From: CAZWEZ01 sp964632795
GTDB taxonomy: Bacteria; Pseudomonadota; Alphaproteobacteria; Rhodospirillales; 2-02-FULL-58-16
Assembly (NCBI GenBank): GCA_964632795.1
Contig: CAZWEZ010000003.1
Location: 1-64,000, forward strand
Length of the DNA stretch: 64,000 nt
Direction: 5' to 3'
Positions 59,874 through 64,000 of the stretch are shown in pieces; position 1 is the stretch's first letter; each line of letters begins with the position of its first letter. A program made the position numbers and the translations under genes. The notes below the pieces were generated by a model. The model did not search any database. It was not told the origin of the DNA and worked only from the letters and a program-made list of their open reading frames with translations.

Positions 59874-61253
59874 ATGGAATTCAGGAAGGAATTTTTCGCC
59901 GACGAGCGCGAGGAGGGTCTGAGGGAAGTCGGAGCGGTCCGTCCGCGCCAGGACGCGCTGGGCCACGTCACCGGCCGCTCGCGGTTCTACGACGACCACA
60001 AGTTCGCCGGCATGCTTCATCTCAAGATGGTCCGCAGCCCCCATCCCCATGCCCGGATCCGCTCCATCGACACCCATCAGGCGGAGCGCGTTCAGGGCGT
60101 CAAGCGGATCATCCAGGCGGCGGACGTGCCCAAAAACATCCACACCATCCTCCGGCTGATCGATTTCGGGATCGACGACGAACCGGTGCTGGCTTTCGAC
60201 AAGGTTCGCTACACCGGCGAGCCGATCGCCGCCGTGGTCGCCGAAACCGAACAGGCCGCCTACGAGGGCGTCTCGAAGGTCCGAATCGATTATGAACAAC
60301 TGCCGGCGGTCTACGACATCGAGAAGGCGCTCGAGCCGGGCGCTCCCCTGGTCAACGAGTACCACGGTCAGAACTTCTTCGACTACAACGGCTACGACCA
60401 CCAGAAGGTCCGCCTGGGCGACGTCGAGAAGGCCTTCGCCCAAGCCGACCACGTGATCGAGGAACGCTACCGGATGTCGCCCATGGAGCACGCCACCACC
60501 GAGACCAACGGTTGCATCGCCCGGCCCGACACCGACGGCCGCTATATCTGCCACACCTCTTCGCAGGCGCTGTTCTTCTCGCTCGAGAACGTGGCCCTGA
60601 TCGTCGGCCTGCCGTCCAACAAGCTGCACTTCATCGGCGGCACGGTGGGTGGCGGTTTCGGCGGCAAGAACGATACCGTTGTCGAACCGATCACGGTGTT
60701 GGCGGCGATGCTGACCCAAAGGCCGGTCCGCTATTCCTTCACCCGGACCGAGGAGATGCAGGTATCGTCCCACCGCGGCGCCGAGCTGTTCTATATCAAG
60801 GACGGGGTCATGAACGACGGCCGGATCGTCGCCCGCAAGATCAGGTTTTATGCCGACTCGGGGGCCTATTCGCGGCTGTCGCCCTACGGCGTGCTGAAGG
60901 CCGCCGCCCACATGCCGGGTCCCTACACCATTCCCAACGTGTGGATCGACGCCCGGTGCGTCTACACCAACCGCACCCCGTCGAGCTCGATGCGCGGCTT
61001 CGGGGTGACCGGGGCGGACTTCGCGCTCGAGGTCCAGATGGACAAGCTGGCCCGCCTGGTCGGAATCGACCCGATGGAGTTCCGCATCCTCAACGCCTAC
61101 CGCGACGGCGACATGAAGGCCCATCACCGGACGACCAGCGGCGCCGCCCTGATCGAATGCGTCCAGGCGGCGGCGGAGCTGGCCGACTGGCCGATCGGGG
61201 ATCGATACCGCGCCATGTCGTCGCGCCAGGGCGGCGGCGGGGAAAGGGGGTAG
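59874..61253 (+). CDS. Molybdenum hydroxylase large subunit, N-terminal half (NdhL-like)
   Basis: A 459-residue protein equivalent to the first half of a CoxL/XdhB-type Mo subunit. It holds the aldehyde-oxidase a/b hammerhead domain (about 20-135) and the first Mo-binding domain with GGGFGGK at 259-265 and the substrate-loop arginine Arg374 in SSMRGFG. It ends in a Gly-rich tail and an amber stop at 61251. The second half begins at 61260 in the same frame, preceded by GGAAAGGGGG as ribosome site. Eubacterium barkeri nicotinate dehydrogenase has a similarly divided Mo subunit (NdhL plus NdhM), with gene order F-S-L-M as here. A recent nonsense mutation is the alternative explanation. Confidence 0.9.
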   Translation: MEFRKEFFADEREEGLREVGAVRPRQDALGHVTGRSRFYDDHKFAGMLHLKMVRSPHPHARIRSIDTHQAERVQGVKRIIQAADVPKNIHTILRLIDFGIDDEPVLAFDKVRYTGEPIAAVVAETEQAAYEGVSKVRIDYEQLPAVYDIEKALEPGAPLVNEYHGQNFFDYNGYDHQKVRLGDVEKAFAQADHVIEERYRMSPMEHATTETNGCIARPDTDGRYICHTSSQALFFSLENVALIVGLPSNKLHFIGGTVGGGFGGKNDTVVEPITVLAAMLTQRPVRYSFTRTEEMQVSSHRGAELFYIKDGVMNDGRIVARKIRFYADSGAYSRLSPYGVLKAAAHMPGPYTIPNVWIDARCVYTNRTPSSSMRGFGVTGADFALEVQMDKLARLVGIDPMEFRILNAYRDGDMKAHHRTTSGAALIECVQAAAELADWPIGDRYRAMSSRQGGGGERG

Positions 61254-61259
61254 CGGATC

Positions 61260-62258
61260 ATGGCGAAAAGACGCGGCAAAGGCATTGCGTCGGTCAACTA
61301 TCCGATCGGCATGAACCTCGGCGGCGATCCCAGCCAGGCTCTGGTCCATGCCATGCCGACCGGCAAGTTCATGGTTTCCCTGTCCAGCGTCGATCTGGGC
61401 CAGGGGATGAAGACGATGGCGCGCCAGGTCTGCGCCGAGGCCCTGGGGGTGCCGAGCGATGACGTGTACGTCGACACCGGCGACACCGACACCGGTCCCC
61501 ATTGCATGGGCAGCTTCGCCTCGCGCGGCACCCATCGGGTCGGCAACGCGGTCATCATGGCGGCCAAGGAGGCCCGCGCCGTGTTGCTGGAGGCGGCGGC
61601 GGAAAAGCTGGAGGTCGAGGCCGGCGACCTGGATACCGACGGCGCCGGCAACATCCATGTCCGCGGCGATCCGGGGAAATCGATCACCGTAACCGAAGCC
61701 TCGCTGGCCGGGCAGTTCGAGCAGGGCCGGACGATCTCGGGGCGGGGAATTTTCCTGGTCCCGCTGTCGCACCCCGACCCCGAGACGGGATCGATGACCC
61801 CGGTCACCTGTTACGCCCACGCCTGCACCGTGGTCGAAGTGGAGGTCGACGACGAAACCGGCGTGGTCACCGTGTTGTCGATCAAGAGCGCCTATGAGAT
61901 CGGCCGGGGGATAAACCCCAAAATGGTCGAACAGCAGCTCGTCGGCGGGGCCTGGATGGGCATCTCCCACGCCCTCTACGAGACCACCGAGCCCTATTAT
62001 CCCGACCGCGCTCACATGCCCCGGGACTTCACCGGCTATCCGATGCCGGGGCCCGGAGACATCTGCGAGATCGACCTGGTGATCCTCGAACGGCCGGCGA
62101 AAGACGGTCCCTACGGCGCCAAAGGATGCGGCGAGATGTGCGCGACGCCGCCGATCCCGGCCATCGCCAACGCGATCTTCGACGCCGTCGGAGTGAGGAT
62201 CGACGACATGCCGTTCACCCCCGAGAAGGTCCTCAAGGGGATCAAGGCGGTGCGCTGA
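61260..62258 (+). CDS. Molybdenum hydroxylase large subunit, C-terminal half (NdhM-like)
   Basis: A 332-residue protein corresponding to the second half of the Mo subunit. It has LSSVDLGQGMKTMARQVCAEALG (the Q-x-GQG-type cofactor segment), SFASRGTHRVGNAV, and the catalytic base Glu292 in AKGCGEM, equivalent to the Glu of GVGE in xanthine dehydrogenase. Neither half has a complete active site alone, so a heterodimer with the upstream product is required. Substrates of this family include nicotinate, purines, quinolines and aldehydes; none can be chosen from sequence. The next large-subunit gene starts two bases after its stop. Confidence 0.9.
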   Translation: MAKRRGKGIASVNYPIGMNLGGDPSQALVHAMPTGKFMVSLSSVDLGQGMKTMARQVCAEALGVPSDDVYVDTGDTDTGPHCMGSFASRGTHRVGNAVIMAAKEARAVLLEAAAEKLEVEAGDLDTDGAGNIHVRGDPGKSITVTEASLAGQFEQGRTISGRGIFLVPLSHPDPETGSMTPVTCYAHACTVVEVEVDDETGVVTVLSIKSAYEIGRGINPKMVEQQLVGGAWMGISHALYETTEPYYPDRAHMPRDFTGYPMPGPGDICEIDLVILERPAKDGPYGAKGCGEMCATPPIPAIANAIFDAVGVRIDDMPFTPEKVLKGIKAVR

Positions 62259-62259
62259 A

Positions 62260-64000
62260 ATGGCGGAGTCGTGGGTCGGCAAATCCATGGAGCGGGTCGA
62301 GGACCTGTCGCTGCTGCGCGGCCTGGGCCAGTTCGCCGACAACCTGGCGACGCCGCCCGGGGTCTGCCATGCCGCCTTCCTGCGCTCGCCCCTGGCCCAT
62401 GCCAGGGTCGTTTCGATCGACGCTTCGGGGGCGGAAAACATGCCCGGCGTCGTCGCGGTCGTCACCGGCGACGACATGGTGGCCCATTCCAGGCCCTTCA
62501 TCACCGGGGTCAAGGTCGACGCGCCGCAGTATGCGCTGGCCATCGATCGGGTGCGCTACGTCGGCGAGTCGCTCGCCATCGTCATCGCCAAGGACCGCTA
62601 CCTGGCCGAGGACGCCGTGGAAGCGATCGAGGTCGAATACGCGCCTCTGGCGCCGGTGATCGATCCACGCCAGGCCGCCGAAGCGGGCGCGCCGAGACTG
62701 CACCCCGGCACCGAGAGCAACGTCCTGCACCAACGCTCCTTCAGCTACGGCGACCCTGAGGCGGCGTTCGCCGGGGCCGCCCATACCGTCGAAGCGACCT
62801 TCAGCTATCCCCGCAACTCGTGCACGCCGCTCGAATGCTACTGCGTGATCGCCCACCACCGGGCCGGCGATGACGTCTACGAGGTCACCGCCAATTTCCA
62901 GGGGCCCTATACGCTGCACACGGTGATGGCGCGCGCGCTGAAGGTCCCCGGGAACCGGTTGCGCCTGAGGACGCCGCCCGATTCGGGGGGCAGCTACGGG
63001 GTCAAACAGGGGATCTTCCCATACATCGTCGGGCTGGGCGTGGCGGCCAGGATCGCCGGCCGTCCGGTCAAGTGGCTGGAGGACCGGCTCGAGAACCTGG
63101 GCGCGGCGACCTCGGCCACCAATCGCGTCACGACGCTCAAGGCGGCGCTCGACGACGATGGCCGTATCCTGGCCCTCGATTACGATCAACTCGAGGACTG
63201 CGGGGCCTATCTGCGGGCCCCGGAACCGGCGACCATCTACCGCATGCACGGCAACATGACCGGCGCCTATGCGATCGAAAACCTCAGGATCCGCAACCGG
63301 GTGGTGGTCACCAACAAGACGCCGAGCGGCCTGATGCGCGGTTTCGGCGGGCCGCAGGTCTATTTTCCGCTGGAACGGATCGTCGATCTGGCTGCCCGCA
63401 AGATCGGTCTGGACCGGCTGGAGATGAGACGCCGCAACCTTGTTCCCGGCGCCGCCATGCCCTATCGCACGGCGCCCGGCGCGGTGCTCGATTCGGGCGA
63501 TTACGCGCGCTCCGTCGAGCGCGCCGTCGGCGAAGGGGGATTGGCGGAACTGGTCGCCCGTCGCGACCAGGCGCGCTCCGAAGGTCGTCTCTACGGGATC
63601 GGCTATGCGACGATCGTCGAACCGTCGATCTCCAACATGGGCTACATCACCACCCTTCTGACGCCCCAACAAAGGGAAAAGGCGGGTCCCAAGAACGGCG
63701 CCCTGGCCACCGCCACGGTCAGTTTCGATCCCTCCGGGGCGATCACCGTCAACACCTCGTCGGTCCCCCAGGGGCAGGGTCACCGCACGGTCCTGGCCCA
63801 GGTGGTGGCCGATGTTCTCGGCGTCGAGCCGTCGACCATCGTCGTCTCGACCGACCACGATACGGCCAAGGATGCGTGGTCGATCGCTTCGGGCAATTAC
63901 GCCAGCCGCTTCGCCGGGGCGGTCGCCGGGGCGGCCCACAAGGCGGCGGTGAAGCTTCGCCAACGGCTGGCCCGGATCGCCGCCGCCGACCTCAACGTGT
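62260..64000 (+). CDS. Second molybdenum hydroxylase large subunit, undivided, cut by window end
   Basis: An open frame of 580 codons reaches the window edge without a stop. It begins MAESWVGKSMERVEDLSLLRGLGQFADN, the standard opening of CoxL-like subunits, followed by the hammerhead domain. In the Mo domain it has GGSYGVK in place of GGGFGGK and the loop SGLMRGFGGPQVYF. A second-half segment, VPQGQGHRTVLAQVVADVLG, shows that this copy spans the point where the preceding pair is divided. The catalytic Glu lies beyond the window. One FAD/FeS pair may serve two alternative large subunits, or the two may form one larger complex. Confidence 0.9.
   Translation, partial: MAESWVGKSMERVEDLSLLRGLGQFADNLATPPGVCHAAFLRSPLAHARVVSIDASGAENMPGVVAVVTGDDMVAHSRPFITGVKVDAPQYALAIDRVRYVGESLAIVIAKDRYLAEDAVEAIEVEYAPLAPVIDPRQAAEAGAPRLHPGTESNVLHQRSFSYGDPEAAFAGAAHTVEATFSYPRNSCTPLECYCVIAHHRAGDDVYEVTANFQGPYTLHTVMARALKVPGNRLRLRTPPDSGGSYGVKQGIFPYIVGLGVAARIAGRPVKWLEDRLENLGAATSATNRVTTLKAALDDDGRILALDYDQLEDCGAYLRAPEPATIYRMHGNMTGAYAIENLRIRNRVVVTNKTPSGLMRGFGGPQVYFPLERIVDLAARKIGLDRLEMRRRNLVPGAAMPYRTAPGAVLDSGDYARSVERAVGEGGLAELVARRDQARSEGRLYGIGYATIVEPSISNMGYITTLLTPQQREKAGPKNGALATATVSFDPSGAITVNTSSVPQGQGHRTVLAQVVADVLGVEPSTIVVSTDHDTAKDAWSIASGNYASRFAGAVAGAAHKAAVKLRQRLARIAAADLNV

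Overview
The window reads as a GC-rich alphaproteobacterial chromosome, probably Rhodospirillales-like. That assignment is an inference from gene content: a Paracoccus-type NarK1-NarK2 fusion, a DivK-like regulator scar, an ectoine Ehu/Eut cluster and a LivF-Tm-1 fusion. No rRNA, complete tRNA or CRISPR array was seen.

Layout. (1) 1-7.2 kb: the tail of a respiratory nitrate reductase operon (narH partial, narJ, narI) followed by two nitrate/nitrite transporters, one of them a double-length fusion. (2) 7.2-31 kb: an accessory zone for small nitrogen compounds, littered with transposase fragments (IS1380, IS256, IS1182/IS5, IS3 and IS66 types), a dispersed non-coding repeat in three copies, palindromes and broken genes. 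Intact genes include a DUF1989 protein, an XRE regulator, a Rid protein, a NodB-type deacetylase, an amidohydrolase, a dipeptide-type ABC importer, a protein made of three tandem Rid domains, an arginase-fold protein missing one metal ligand, an M24 protein, a flavoprotein, a threonine aldolase, an amidinotransferase-fold hydrolase and an enolase-superfamily enzyme. (3) 31.3-38.8 kb: a co-directional ectoine-type uptake and catabolism operon (DoeB2-like, DoeA/EutD-like, EutA-like, EhuABCD) ending in a GntR regulator, with a GntR-like operator inside its promoter. (4) 39-42.1 kb: an ArgE/DapE-like hydrolase, another M24 protein, a two-component-system scar, and a tRNA-3'-end-like fragment with a terminator at the boundary.

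(5) 42.1-64 kb: a GC-rich, largely co-directional cluster that looks like one system. It contains a ThDP enzyme and a DUF1330 protein (divergent), a branched-chain-type ABC importer (LivK, LivH, LivM, LivG, and LivF fused to a Tm-1-like domain), a TIM-barrel partner of Tm-1, an iron alcohol dehydrogenase, an AraC regulator, a very long flotillin with eight 44-residue repeats, two CoxG-like SRPBCC proteins, and a molybdenum hydroxylase with FAD, 2Fe-2S, a two-piece large subunit and a further full-size large subunit that runs off the window.

The most unusual items are the triple-Rid protein, the molybdenum hydroxylase/flotillin/Tm-1 cluster with its split large subunit, and a 266-bp nested inverted-repeat element whose short relative lies 46 kb away. 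Functions come from family recognition by eye; no database search was run.
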